Source of the DNA: Bacillota bacterium
Lineage (GTDB): Bacteria > Bacillota > Bacilli > Paenibacillales > Paenibacillaceae
NCBI GenBank assembly: GCA_023386495.1
Contig: JAEWJS010000020.1
Coordinates: 1-24,702 of the forward strand
Direction: 5' to 3'
DNA length: 24,702 nt
Shown: in pieces, positions 15,294-22,619 of the stretch
Layout: each line of letters begins with the position of its first letter
How positions within the stretch are numbered: the first letter of the stretch is position 1
The notes under the pieces: generated by a model
Database searches by the model: none
What the model saw: only the letters and a program-made list of their open reading frames with translations
What the model was told of the DNA's origin: nothing
Program-made: the position numbers and the translations under genes

Positions 15294-16211
15294 TTATGGA
15301 AGTACGTTGCCTGCGGCGCGGTAGATCTCGTACCATTCTTCGCGCGATAGACGGATATCGGCGGCCTTGCAGCAGTCCTTGAGCCGCTCGATGTTCATCG
15401 TGCCCGTGACCGGCTGCATGCCCGCAGGGTGGCGGAGCAGCCATGCGATCGCGATCGTCGTGTTGCTTACGCCGTACTTCGCCGCGATCTCGTCGATCTT
15501 CTTGTTGAGCTCCGGGAACTTGGGATTGTCGAGGAAGACGCCCTCGAAGAATCCGAATTGGAACGGCGACCAAGGCTGGATCGTGATGTCATGCAGCCTG
15601 CAGTAGTCGAGGATGCTGCCGTCACGGTTGACGGCTGCCTCGTTCTCCATGTTGACGTTGATGCCTGCATCGATCATCGTCGTGTTCGTTATGCTCAGCT
15701 GCAGCTGATTCGCGACGAGCGGCTGCTTCACCGACTTCTTCAGCAGCTGGATCTGCATCGGATTCTGGTTCGATACGCCGAAGTGGCGGACTTTGCCGGA
15801 GCGCTCCAATTGGTCGAAAGCTTCCGCGACCTCTTCCGGTTCGACCAGCGCGTCCGGGCGATGCAGCAGCAGGATGTCCAGGTAATCGGTGTTGAGGCGC
15901 TTCAGGATGCCGTCGACGCCCGTCAGAATGTGCTCCTTCGAGAAGTCGAACGTCCCTTTGCGAATGCCGACCTTGGATTGCAGGATCATCTGCTCCCGAA
16001 CGTTCGCATTCATCTGAATAGCCTCGGCGAAAATCTCTTCGCACTTGCCCCCGCCGTAGATGTCCGCATGGTCGAAGAAGTTCGCGCCTTCCTCCATGGA
16101 TGTACGGATGAATCGCTCTGCCTCGGCATTGCTCAGCGAATTAATCCGCATGCAGCCGACCGCGATGACGGGCACCTCTAAGTTACTGACGCCAAGCTTC
16201 ATGGTACGCAT
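15294..16211 (-). CDS. Aldo/keto reductase (YdhF-like)
   Basis: NADPH-dependent oxidoreductase (305 aa) with the TIM-barrel aldo/keto reductase fold. The catalytic tetrad is intact: Asp47 and Tyr52 in FFDHADIYGGG, Lys80 in ILQSKVG, and His117 in ILLLHRPD. The YdhF/YcsN subgroup is suggested by the GGGKCEEIFAEAI segment and by VTGTMNIERLKDCCKA near the C-terminus, the coenzyme phosphate-binding region. ATG 16211 has AGGAGGAG 11 nt upstream; the open frame continues 34 codons further without support. Physiological substrate unknown; such enzymes reduce aldehydes and ketones in detoxification. It ends at the shared terminator. Confidence 0.92.
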   Translation of the reverse strand: MRTMKLGVSNLEVPVIAVGCMRINSLSNAEAERFIRTSMEEGANFFDHADIYGGGKCEEIFAEAIQMNANVREQMILQSKVGIRKGTFDFSKEHILTGVDGILKRLNTDYLDILLLHRPDALVEPEEVAEAFDQLERSGKVRHFGVSNQNPMQIQLLKKSVKQPLVANQLQLSITNTTMIDAGINVNMENEAAVNRDGSILDYCRLHDITIQPWSPFQFGFFEGVFLDNPKFPELNKKIDEIAAKYGVSNTTIAIAWLLRHPAGMQPVTGTMNIERLKDCCKAADIRLSREEWYEIYRAAGNVLP

Positions 16212-16253
16212 AATCGTTGAATCTCCTCCTATGTAGGGCTGCTGATGGTCAGC

Positions 16254-16313
16254 AAGATGGATTGTGAACGCATGTTCCATCTTATTGTGGCATAGAGGGA
16301 GGCATTGATTCAA
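16254..16313 (-). promoter_or_regulatory. Aldo/keto reductase promoter region with a candidate operator
   Basis: On the minus strand, TTGAAT (16308-16313), an 18-bp spacer and CACAAT (16284-16289) form a plausible promoter. Directly downstream, AAGATGGA (16254-16261) and TCCATCTT (16276-16283) form a perfect 8-bp inverted repeat with a 14-bp spacer, covering the expected transcription start. A smaller dyad TGCTGA-TGG-TCAGCA (16240-16254) follows. This is a good place for a repressor, but I do not recognise the regulator. Confidence 0.45.
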
Positions 16314-16349
16314 GAGATGGACTTGATATTATGAGCTGTGCGGATGATT

Positions 16350-16440
16350 GCTGGAGGCGGGTGGGGAGACGGGCAGACGGGCAGACGAGCGGCAGGCGGG
16401 CAGGCGGTAGGCGGTAGGTGGCAGGCAGGCGGGCACGCGG
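16350..16440 (+). repeat. G-rich degenerate tandem array
   Basis: Irregular repeats of GGGCAGAC, GGCAGGCGG and GGCGGTA units give many short G-runs on the plus strand. The array could form G-quadruplex-like structures and is probably unstable in copy number. Confidence 0.6.
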
Positions 16441-16523
16441 TCGGGTTGGCAGCGCACGCCGTTGGTCCGCCAGCATCGCGATCGCGGACGGATTCGGCGA
16501 CCCGCCGCTACCGGAAGCAGCAA

Positions 16524-16558
16524 GACCCGTTGACAGGCCATAGGCATGTCAACGGGTC
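16524..16558. repeat. Long perfect hairpin without a T-run
   Basis: GACCCGTTGACA (16524-16535) pairs perfectly with TGTCAACGGGTC (16547-16558). The 11-nt interior contains a further GCC-ATA-GGC stem, giving 15 pairs with one internal mismatch. Neither strand has a T-run after it, so it is not an ordinary intrinsic terminator. Confidence 0.7.
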
Positions 16559-16590
16559 AGCAGGGCGGGCTCTTGCAGTAACTCTAGCCT

Positions 16591-16651
16591 TAGCAGTAGT
16601 AGCAGTAGCAGTAGCAGTAGCACAGTAGCAGTAGCAGTAGCAGTAGCAGTA
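16591..16651 (+). repeat. AGCAGT hexanucleotide microsatellite
   Basis: About ten imperfect copies of AGCAGT, interrupted once by an extra CA (around 16621) and once by a TAG triplet. It is not inside a convincing gene on either strand. Confidence 0.85.
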
Positions 16652-16982
16652 GGCTTGGTGCCCTTGCTCGGGTAGATAGCGAAGCATTTGCTCTAATAAG
16701 GATAGCACTTGCGCTAATCTTTGGCTTTCGCAGCGAGAATGGGCTGCGGGAGTGCGCTATTCGCTAAATAAGACATGGTCGTTCGCTAATTTGCGCATTC
16801 ACTTCGCTATCAGCTGAAAGTGGGTGGATGTGCCTGAAATTAGCGCTCTTGCCTACCTTAATAACGCAATTGCTTCTCTATTCCAGGAAGACGCGTGCAA
16901 GCACATATGCGGCGCATCGGCGCTTCAACATTGCATCCCCGCAGCATCGAGCAGGCAGCATATGGTGCGGCTGTCCAACCTG

Positions 16983-17783
16983 CTACTCTGCCTGCAGGAT
17001 GAACTTCTCGATGACATGGGCGACGCCGTCCTCGTTGTTGGAGCGCGTCACGTAATCCGCGATCGCCTTCAACGGCTCGACGGCATTCCCCATCGCGACG
17101 CCGAGGCCCGCGACTTCAACCATCTCGTGGTCGTTCCATGCATCGCCGATCGCGATGACTTGGTCCATCGTGCAGCCGATCTGCTCCGCGAGGAAGGTGA
17201 CGGCATGGCCCTTGGTGCCTTCCTTGTGCATGAATTCGAGGTAGTGCGCCTTCGACTTCGTAATATGCACCGTATCGCCGACGATGCCGCGCAGCTCATC
17301 GGCCACTTCGTCCAGTCGGGCCGGATCGTCGATGATGAGCATCTTCGTCAGCTTCTCCTGCAGCAGCTTCTCGTAGTCCGGTTCGACGATGTAAGGCACG
17401 TTCGACAGCTTGGAGTAGCCGCGCACCTTGTCGTTGTCCTCCGTCGTATAGAGCTGGTCGTTGACATACAACTGAAGGTGCAGGCCGTTACGTTCGCAAT
17501 ATTCGAAGATCCGCCTAGCGCCGTCAGTCGGTACGCTTCGCTCGTAGAGCACCTCGTTGCTGAACAGGGTCTTCACCAGCGAACCTTGATACGTAATGAT
17601 CGGGACGTTCAGCTCGATCTGCTGCGCGATCTGCTTGGCGGAGGCGAACATCCGCCCGGTAGCCAGCGTTACGGTGACGCCCTTGTCGATCGCGGCTCTT
17701 AACGCGGCTTTCGTGGCATCGGTAACCTTAATCTCGTCATTCAACAACGTGTCGTCCACGTCGATGGCAATCAGCTTGTACAT
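16983..17783 (-). CDS. Cof-type HAD-superfamily phosphatase
   Basis: Predicted cytoplasmic phosphatase (266 aa) of HAD subfamily IIB, the group of sugar-phosphate and flavin phosphatases such as YidA, YwpJ and Cof. Motif I is DVDDTLL with nucleophile Asp8 and acid/base Asp10, motif II LATGR (40-44), motif III Lys191 in GTKGHAV, and motif IV GDAWNDHEM (213-221), in which Trp takes a position often occupied by a small residue. The insert between motifs II and III is the usual C2 cap. The first codon follows GGAGCGAGAGAAG. A -35/-10 pair and a 10-bp inverted repeat lie upstream. Substrate unknown. Confidence 0.92.
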   Translation of the reverse strand: MYKLIAIDVDDTLLNDEIKVTDATKAALRAAIDKGVTVTLATGRMFASAKQIAQQIELNVPIITYQGSLVKTLFSNEVLYERSVPTDGARRIFEYCERNGLHLQLYVNDQLYTTEDNDKVRGYSKLSNVPYIVEPDYEKLLQEKLTKMLIIDDPARLDEVADELRGIVGDTVHITKSKAHYLEFMHKEGTKGHAVTFLAEQIGCTMDQVIAIGDAWNDHEMVEVAGLGVAMGNAVEPLKAIADYVTRSNNEDGVAHVIEKFILQAE

Positions 17784-17801
17784 GGCTTCTCTCGCTCCTC
17801 A

Positions 17802-17835
17802 CGAACCTAGTCTCTATAGGTTTACACTAGGTTCG
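17802..17835. promoter_or_regulatory. Inverted repeat in the HAD gene leader, candidate operator or RNA hairpin
   Basis: CGAACCTAGT (17802-17811) and ACTAGGTTCG (17826-17835) form a perfect 10-bp inverted repeat with a 14-bp spacer that carries a further AACCTA half-site on the minus strand. It lies immediately downstream of the predicted -10 element, so it spans the transcription start. Confidence 0.5.
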
Positions 17836-17864
17836 ATTGTATCCTATCAGGATGCCGCCTACAA
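17836..17864 (-). promoter_or_regulatory. Probable sigma-A promoter of the HAD gene
   Basis: On the minus strand TTGTAG (17859-17864), a 17-bp spacer and TACAAT (17836-17841) precede the inverted repeat. The expected start lies at the first arm of that repeat. Confidence 0.5.
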
Positions 17865-18108
17865 GCATAGCGGTTAGTGACATTCGCTCGCATCGCAACG
17901 TGACACAGCCTTCAATGTAGTTCGGATATGCCGACTTGCGCGTCTTCTCGAACTGCAAGCCGGTTAGGCGTGGAAGGCATGCAATCTCGCCGATCGTCCA
18001 TTCCTAACCCCGAGCGCAGCAGCCAACACTCGTCCGAATTCCCGCTTCTATCCGAGGGCTTGTTCGAATAAATCTAACTATGCGGCATTCGATCAAGGGC
18101 TGCAAAAG
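17865..18108. other. Intergenic region between the divergent HAD and protease genes
   Basis: About 245 bp without a recognisable gene, ribosome binding site, terminator or repeat. A minus-strand open frame of 64 codons in this stretch has no family similarity that I recognise. Confidence 0.5.
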
Positions 18109-18137
18109 TTGATGGGCTTGGCCGAATACGGTATCTT
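18109..18137 (+). promoter_or_regulatory. Probable promoter of the processing protease gene
   Basis: TTGATG (18109-18114), a 17-bp spacer and TATCTT (18132-18137) lie 39 bp upstream of the protease start codon. Confidence 0.45.
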
Positions 18138-18176
18138 GAAGAGTACGAACTACTAGCGAACGGAGAGATGCGAGGG

Positions 18177-19598
18177 ATGCAGCTACATTGGAAGACACGC
18201 CAACGGTGGATCGCGTTATCGACGGCGGCGGTCCTCGCGGCCGGCGCGATCGGATTCTTCGGCGGGCGTTGGTGGACGGAGCACCGGTATCCGATGCTGC
18301 AGGATCCGGCGTTCGCCAATCTGGACTACACGTACCGCGAGATTATGGACGACTATCTGAACGGCGCGCGGTCGAGCGACCTCATCCACGGGGCGGCAAG
18401 CGGCATGGCAGAGTCGCTGAACGACCCCTATTCCGTCTATTATGCCGGCGAGCAGGGCGAGAGCTACGTGCAGCGCTACGAGGACCATATCGTCGGGATC
18501 GGGGTGGAGATCCGCGAGGAAGACGGCGACTTTGTCATCAATGCCGCTTACAAGGGAGCGCCGGCAGACAAGGCCGGGCTGCTCAAGGATGACGTCATCG
18601 TCTCGGTGGACGGCGAATTGCTCCGAGGTCGGACGCTGAACGATCTGGTGAAAATGACGCGCGGCGAGGAAGGGACGAAGGTGAAGGTCACGATCATGCG
18701 TGCGGGCCTGGCCGAGCCGTTCGACGTGACGCTGGTGCGCGAGCCGATTCCGATTCATACGGTCAGTTCGGCAATGCTCGAGGGCGATATCGGCAAGGTG
18801 CAGATTTCGCGGTTCTCGGAGAACACCGACAAGGAGTTCGACAAGGCCGTCGACGAACTCATGAAGCAAGGGATGAAGGGGCTGCTGCTCGACCTGCGGG
18901 CGAATCCGGGCGGGCTCGTGAATCCGACGATCGCGATCGCGAGCCGCCTGCTTCCGAAGGATAAAGTCATCCTGCAGGTTGTCTCGAAGAACGGCAGCAA
19001 GGAGCATACGTACCGCTCGGAGCAGAAGAAGCCTTGGACGCTGCCGATCACGGTGCTGATCGACGAGAGCTCCGCGAGCTCCGCCGAGGTGCTCGCAGCC
19101 GCGCTTCGGGACTCGGCCGGCGCCAAGCTGGTCGGGAAGAAAACGTTCGGCAAGGGCGTCGTGCAGACGTTCACGCAACTGTCCGACGGCTCCGTGCTGA
19201 AGCTGACGGAGTCGCAGTGGCGGACAGCCAGCGGCAAGTGGATTCATCAGCAGGGCATCGAGCCTGACGTGGCGGTCGAGATGCCGAGTTATGCGCGGCT
19301 GCCGATGCTGCCGACCGATAAGGTGCTGAAGGAAGGCGCGTTCGGCCAAGACGTCAAGACGGCCGAGGAGATGCTCGCCGCGGTCGGCTACGATCCGGGC
19401 AAGCCGGAGGGCATCTTCGATGCGGCGACGGCCGAAGCGGTGGAGCGGCTGCAGCGCGATGAACGCCTGACGCCGGACGGGAATCTGGGCGGCAGGACGA
19501 CCTTCAAGCTGATGGACCGGCTGCGCAGCAAGCTCGCCGAGGAAGATCCGCAGATGAAGAAGGCGATCGAGACGCTGCGAACGCAGATGAAGCCATAA
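18177..19598 (+). CDS. Carboxy-terminal processing protease (S41, CtpA/CtpB-like) with PDZ and peptidoglycan-binding domains
   Basis: Membrane-anchored serine protease (473 aa) acting outside the membrane, probably on envelope or sporulation proteins. Order: N-terminal anchor (about 11-31), a helical segment with LIHGAASGMAESLNDPYSVYY, PDZ domain (about 100-178, core GVGVEI-like strand at 107-112 and KAGLLKDDVIVSVDG), S41 protease core with catalytic Ser301 in SSASSAEVLAAAL and Lys326 in KKTFGKG, spaced 25 residues as in Prc and CtpB, and a PG_binding_1 domain (about 385-450, GQDVKTAEEMLAAVGYDPGKPEG minus its first two residues being typical). ATG 18177 has GGAG 11 nt upstream; ATG 18168 is too close to it. 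It is monocistronic, with its own terminator. Confidence 0.95.
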   Translation: MQLHWKTRQRWIALSTAAVLAAGAIGFFGGRWWTEHRYPMLQDPAFANLDYTYREIMDDYLNGARSSDLIHGAASGMAESLNDPYSVYYAGEQGESYVQRYEDHIVGIGVEIREEDGDFVINAAYKGAPADKAGLLKDDVIVSVDGELLRGRTLNDLVKMTRGEEGTKVKVTIMRAGLAEPFDVTLVREPIPIHTVSSAMLEGDIGKVQISRFSENTDKEFDKAVDELMKQGMKGLLLDLRANPGGLVNPTIAIASRLLPKDKVILQVVSKNGSKEHTYRSEQKKPWTLPITVLIDESSASSAEVLAAALRDSAGAKLVGKKTFGKGVVQTFTQLSDGSVLKLTESQWRTASGKWIHQQGIEPDVAVEMPSYARLPMLPTDKVLKEGAFGQDVKTAEEMLAAVGYDPGKPEGIFDAATAEAVERLQRDERLTPDGNLGGRTTFKLMDRLRSKLAEEDPQMKKAIETLRTQMKP

Positions 19599-19618
19599 TC
19601 ATGCAAGATATTCCGGAT

Positions 19619-19658
19619 GCCCTTCGACGGTGCGCGCGCACGTGTCGAAGGGCTTTTT
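19619..19658 (+). terminator. Rho-independent terminator of the processing protease gene
   Basis: GCCCTTCGAC (19619-19628) pairs perfectly with GTCGAAGGGC (19644-19653), followed by TTTTT. The loop itself is a GC alternation (GCGCGCGC) that may stack further. Confidence 0.92.
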
Positions 19659-19710
19659 GCATAAGCTGCGTGGGGTTACGAAATATGTCTCGCTACAGGC
19701 ATCCGGCCTC

Positions 19711-19739
19711 TTGTCTAGACCGGCCCGCTCGCCGATGAT
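19711..19739 (+). promoter_or_regulatory. Weak candidate promoter of the three-gene signalling operon
   Basis: TTGTCT (19711-19716), a 17-bp spacer and GATGAT (19734-19739) place the transcription start at about the ATG at 19746. Only 87 bp separate the preceding terminator from this ATG, so the promoter must lie here. The match is modest. Confidence 0.3.
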
Positions 19740-19745
19740 AGTAAT

Positions 19746-21494
19746 ATGAATCTAATTACGAAAATCATGCTGATCATCTGCATGTTGATGATCCCTGTCA
19801 TCCTGCTTAACGCGTACTCCAACCGGCAGAGCGAGCAGGTCGTTACCGAACAGATCAATCTGGCGAACCAGAATCGGCTGGCCCAATTCATGGGCGAGAT
19901 CGAGTCGACGATGGAACAGTTCGGCAGCTACTCGCATGTCATAATGCGCGACCCCGACTTCGCGAGATTCGCGGGCGATACGGTGCCGAAGAGCGGCTAC
20001 GCTTATGCGGAGCTGCTGGAATCGGTCGAGCGCAAGCTGAGCATGTTCAGCCTCGCCTCGCACTGGATGAACCGCATCAGCCTCTATTCGCCGCTGTCCG
20101 GACGCGCCGCCTCCTCCCACTCGCAGGTGGTGTACAACGAGGATCAGCTTGCTGAGCGGCTGCAGGCCAATTGGCGGCTGCGGGAGATTACGCTGAACGG
20201 GCTTCCGAAGCGGGCGTTCACGCGCCATTACGTTGAGCCGTATGCCGGGTTCACGGATCTCGATCAGGCTGCGATCGTCGTCGAGGTCGATCTGATGGAG
20301 GATAATATCGTTGCCAAGCTGGACGGCTTCAAGAGCAAGGGCAACAATGATCCGTTCCTGATTACGGGCGACGGCGAGTTCGTGCTGAACGCGACCTCGG
20401 ACAGCGCGATTACGAGAAGGGTAGCGGCCGTATACGGTATTGAAGAGAAGGCCGCGGTCAGCGGGCGTAAGACGGTCGAGCTGGACGAGAAGAAGTACGG
20501 GGTCTATTACCTGCATTCGCCCGAGCTCGACATGACGCTGATCGACTATGTGCCGCTCGAGGATATTTTGGCACCGCTTAACCGCAGTCAGCTGTTGTTC
20601 AACCTTACGGTCGCGCTGCTGGTCGTCCTCGGGGCGGTGGCCGGCGTCCTGCTGTACGTTAATGTCCAGGTGCCGATCCGCCTGCTCACGGAGAGCGTGG
20701 AGCGGCTGCGCGGCGGGCATTTCTCGGAACGGATCGCCTCGCGCACGAATCGCGAATTCGCGCGGCTGGTCGAGCGGTTCAACGATATGGCGGCACAGAT
20801 TCAGCATCTCGTCGAGAAGGTATACCTGGAGGAGCTGCGCGCCAAGGAAGCGGTCATGAAGCAGCTGCAGTCGCAGATCAATCCGCATTTTCTGTACAAC
20901 AGCATCGCCTACATCATCAGCATGGTCAAAATGAACCGCCCGCAGCAAGCGTTAACGATGGGCTATACGCTGGCGGATTACTACAAGTACACGACGCGCA
21001 ACCATGCGATGGCGACGACGCTGGGCGAAGAGCTGGCTTTTGTCACCTCGTATATGGACATTATGAACTATCAGCTCGACAAGCTGCAGTACGCGGTCGA
21101 CGTGGAGGAAGGCATGCTGGGCATGCGAATTCCGAGGCTGCTCGTGCAGCCGCTCGTAGAGAATGCGATCGTGCACGGGCTTGAGGGCAAGCCCGGACAG
21201 GGCTCGATCCGGATCGTCGGGCGAAAGGTGCAAGGCGGGTACGAGCTCGTCGTGGAAGACGACGGAATCGGGATGTCCGGCGAGCAGCTGGCTGCGCTCA
21301 ATGCGCGGATCGCCCAGCCGGAGCTAGGCGGGGATAGCTTCGGGCTGTGGAACGTCAGCCAGCGGCTGCGGTACCAGTATGGAGAAGGCGCCAGCCTCGT
21401 GATGCTGCAAGCAAGCGCAGGCGGCGTGAAGGCTGTCATGCGATGGCCCGAAGCCAGGCCGAATACCGATAGCGAAAGCGGGGAAGCAGGATGA
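19746..21494 (+). CDS. YesM-family sensor histidine kinase
   Basis: Membrane sensor kinase (582 aa). Two membrane spans (about 6-24 and 283-305) enclose an extracellular sensing domain of about 255 residues of the Cache type. HAMP linker about 306-355, then the His_kinase domain with phospho-acceptor His381 in QINPHFLYNSI, and an ATPase domain with QPLVENAIVHGL (468-479), DDGIGM (505-510) and FGLWNVSQRL (532-541). No clear ribosome binding site precedes the ATG, so it may be leaderless or weakly translated. The stop overlaps the next start (ATGA). Relatives normally sit beside a YesN-type AraC regulator and sugar transporter genes; here the partner is a receiver-kinase hybrid and a lone binding lipoprotein. 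Ligand probably an oligosaccharide or cell-wall-derived molecule, by family habit only. Confidence 0.93.
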   Translation: MNLITKIMLIICMLMIPVILLNAYSNRQSEQVVTEQINLANQNRLAQFMGEIESTMEQFGSYSHVIMRDPDFARFAGDTVPKSGYAYAELLESVERKLSMFSLASHWMNRISLYSPLSGRAASSHSQVVYNEDQLAERLQANWRLREITLNGLPKRAFTRHYVEPYAGFTDLDQAAIVVEVDLMEDNIVAKLDGFKSKGNNDPFLITGDGEFVLNATSDSAITRRVAAVYGIEEKAAVSGRKTVELDEKKYGVYYLHSPELDMTLIDYVPLEDILAPLNRSQLLFNLTVALLVVLGAVAGVLLYVNVQVPIRLLTESVERLRGGHFSERIASRTNREFARLVERFNDMAAQIQHLVEKVYLEELRAKEAVMKQLQSQINPHFLYNSIAYIISMVKMNRPQQALTMGYTLADYYKYTTRNHAMATTLGEELAFVTSYMDIMNYQLDKLQYAVDVEEGMLGMRIPRLLVQPLVENAIVHGLEGKPGQGSIRIVGRKVQGGYELVVEDDGIGMSGEQLAALNARIAQPELGGDSFGLWNVSQRLRYQYGEGASLVMLQASAGGVKAVMRWPEARPNTDSESGEAG

Positions 21495-22618
21495 CAGCGA
21501 TCTTGATCGTGGACGACCATAAGCATCTCGTCGAAAGCATGGTCACGACCATCCCTTGGGATAGCTTGGCGGTCAGGCAGGTGCACGCTGCTTATTCGGG
21601 ACAGGAAGCGCTGCAGACGATCGAGCGGGAGACGATCGACATCGTCATCACCGACATTCGGATGCCGGTCATGTCGGGGCTCGAGCTGATCGACGAAGCG
21701 CGCCGGCGGTCGCGGCAGCCGATCGACTTCGTCGTCTTGACGGGCTACTCCGAATTCGAATACGCGAAGCGCGCACTGGAGCTCGAGGCGGCGGAATATC
21801 TCGTGAAGCCGGTTCGCGACGAGGAGCTGATCTCGGCGGTCAGCAGGCTGATCGAGCGGCGAGCGGCGCGCAAGCGGGAGCGGGCAGAAGCCGAGGCGCT
21901 GAGGCAGCTGGTCAGCGACAAGCTGCCTCAGCTGCAAGCGGAGCTGCTGTCTGTGCGTGCGGAGGCGGAGCATGCGGTGCACGAGGAGCGGAGCCGCATC
22001 GCGCACGATATCCATGACATCGTCGGATATACGCTGATGTCTACGCTCGTGCAGATCGAAGCGGCCAAGTTGAAGCTTGCGAGAAGCGAGTCCGGTGCCG
22101 ACGCGGCCGGCTTGCAGCTCTTGGAGCAGTCGCAGGCGCTCGTGCGCCAAGGCTTGAGCGATGTGCGGCAGGTCGTCGGGTTGATTCAAGGCGCCGAGGG
22201 GGAAGCGGACCTGCGGGACGTGCTGGTCCGCTTCATCGAGACGGCGGAATCGACGATGGGCGTGGCGATCGACTACGACATCGAGCTGCCGGGTCCGAGC
22301 TATTACGCGCCGCTGCGCAAGGCGATGTTACATGCCTTGCAGGAGGGCATTACGAACGGCGTTCGCCATGGCCGGGCGGCGCAATTCCGGCTGCGGCTTG
22401 CAGCAGGGGATGCGGGACTGCTGACGTTCACGCTGTGGAACGACGGCTTGCCGTACGACGGCAGCGCCAAGGGCGTCGGGTTGAGCGGGATGCAGGAGCG
22501 GGTTCAAGCGCTCGGCGGCAGCTGCACCCTGGAGGCGGCTGAGGAGCCGCGGGGCACGCTCTTGACGATCCGGCTTCCGATGCCGGATGAAGCTGCGGCA
22601 GCTGCGGGAGGCGCTTAG
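21491..22618 (+). CDS. Soluble hybrid: receiver domain fused to a HisKA_3 histidine kinase
   Basis: Cytoplasmic protein (375 aa) with no membrane span and no DNA-binding domain. The receiver (about 1-120) has Asp8/Asp9, phospho-acceptor Asp55 in ITDIRMP, switch Thr84 in VVLTGYSEFEYAKRAL and Lys106 in YLVKPV; these signatures are those of YesN-type receivers that pair with YesM kinases. A charged coiled coil (about 121-165) leads to a HisKA_3 domain, RSRIAHDIHDIVGYTLMSTL, with probable phospho-acceptor His175. The ATPase has ALQEGITNGVRHG, LWNDG and GVGLSGMQERVQALGG. HisKA_3 kinases usually donate to NarL/LuxR-type regulators, none of which is encoded in this operon. It overlaps the YesM kinase gene by 4 nt; GGAAGCAGG serves as ribosome binding site. 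It looks like a phosphorelay intermediate. Confidence 0.92.
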   Translation: MTAILIVDDHKHLVESMVTTIPWDSLAVRQVHAAYSGQEALQTIERETIDIVITDIRMPVMSGLELIDEARRRSRQPIDFVVLTGYSEFEYAKRALELEAAEYLVKPVRDEELISAVSRLIERRAARKRERAEAEALRQLVSDKLPQLQAELLSVRAEAEHAVHEERSRIAHDIHDIVGYTLMSTLVQIEAAKLKLARSESGADAAGLQLLEQSQALVRQGLSDVRQVVGLIQGAEGEADLRDVLVRFIETAESTMGVAIDYDIELPGPSYYAPLRKAMLHALQEGITNGVRHGRAAQFRLRLAAGDAGLLTFTLWNDGLPYDGSAKGVGLSGMQERVQALGGSCTLEAAEEPRGTLLTIRLPMPDEAAAAAGGA

Positions 22619-22619
22619 G

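Larger units (their letters stand above)
16314..16982. other. Non-coding tract of simple repeats between the aldo/keto reductase and HAD genes
   Basis: No credible gene is present. From left to right the tract holds a G-rich array, a long perfect hairpin, an AGCAGT microsatellite, and about 16660-16890, a stretch of repeated half-sites such as GCGCTAA, TCGCTAA and GCGCTAT with several weak dyads. The last part resembles the hairpin clusters elsewhere in the window, but I could not establish a clean period. Open frames through the tract translate to low-complexity strings and have no ribosome binding sites. Confidence 0.6.

Noticed and set aside
16824..17702. A 292-codon plus-strand open frame opposite the HAD phosphatase gene
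   Set aside because: The HAD motifs are on the minus strand; this frame is a low-quality shadow extending from the repeat tract.
19752..20948. A 398-codon minus-strand open frame opposite the YesM kinase gene
   Set aside because: Antisense shadow of a gene with complete kinase motifs; no ribosome binding site or domain.
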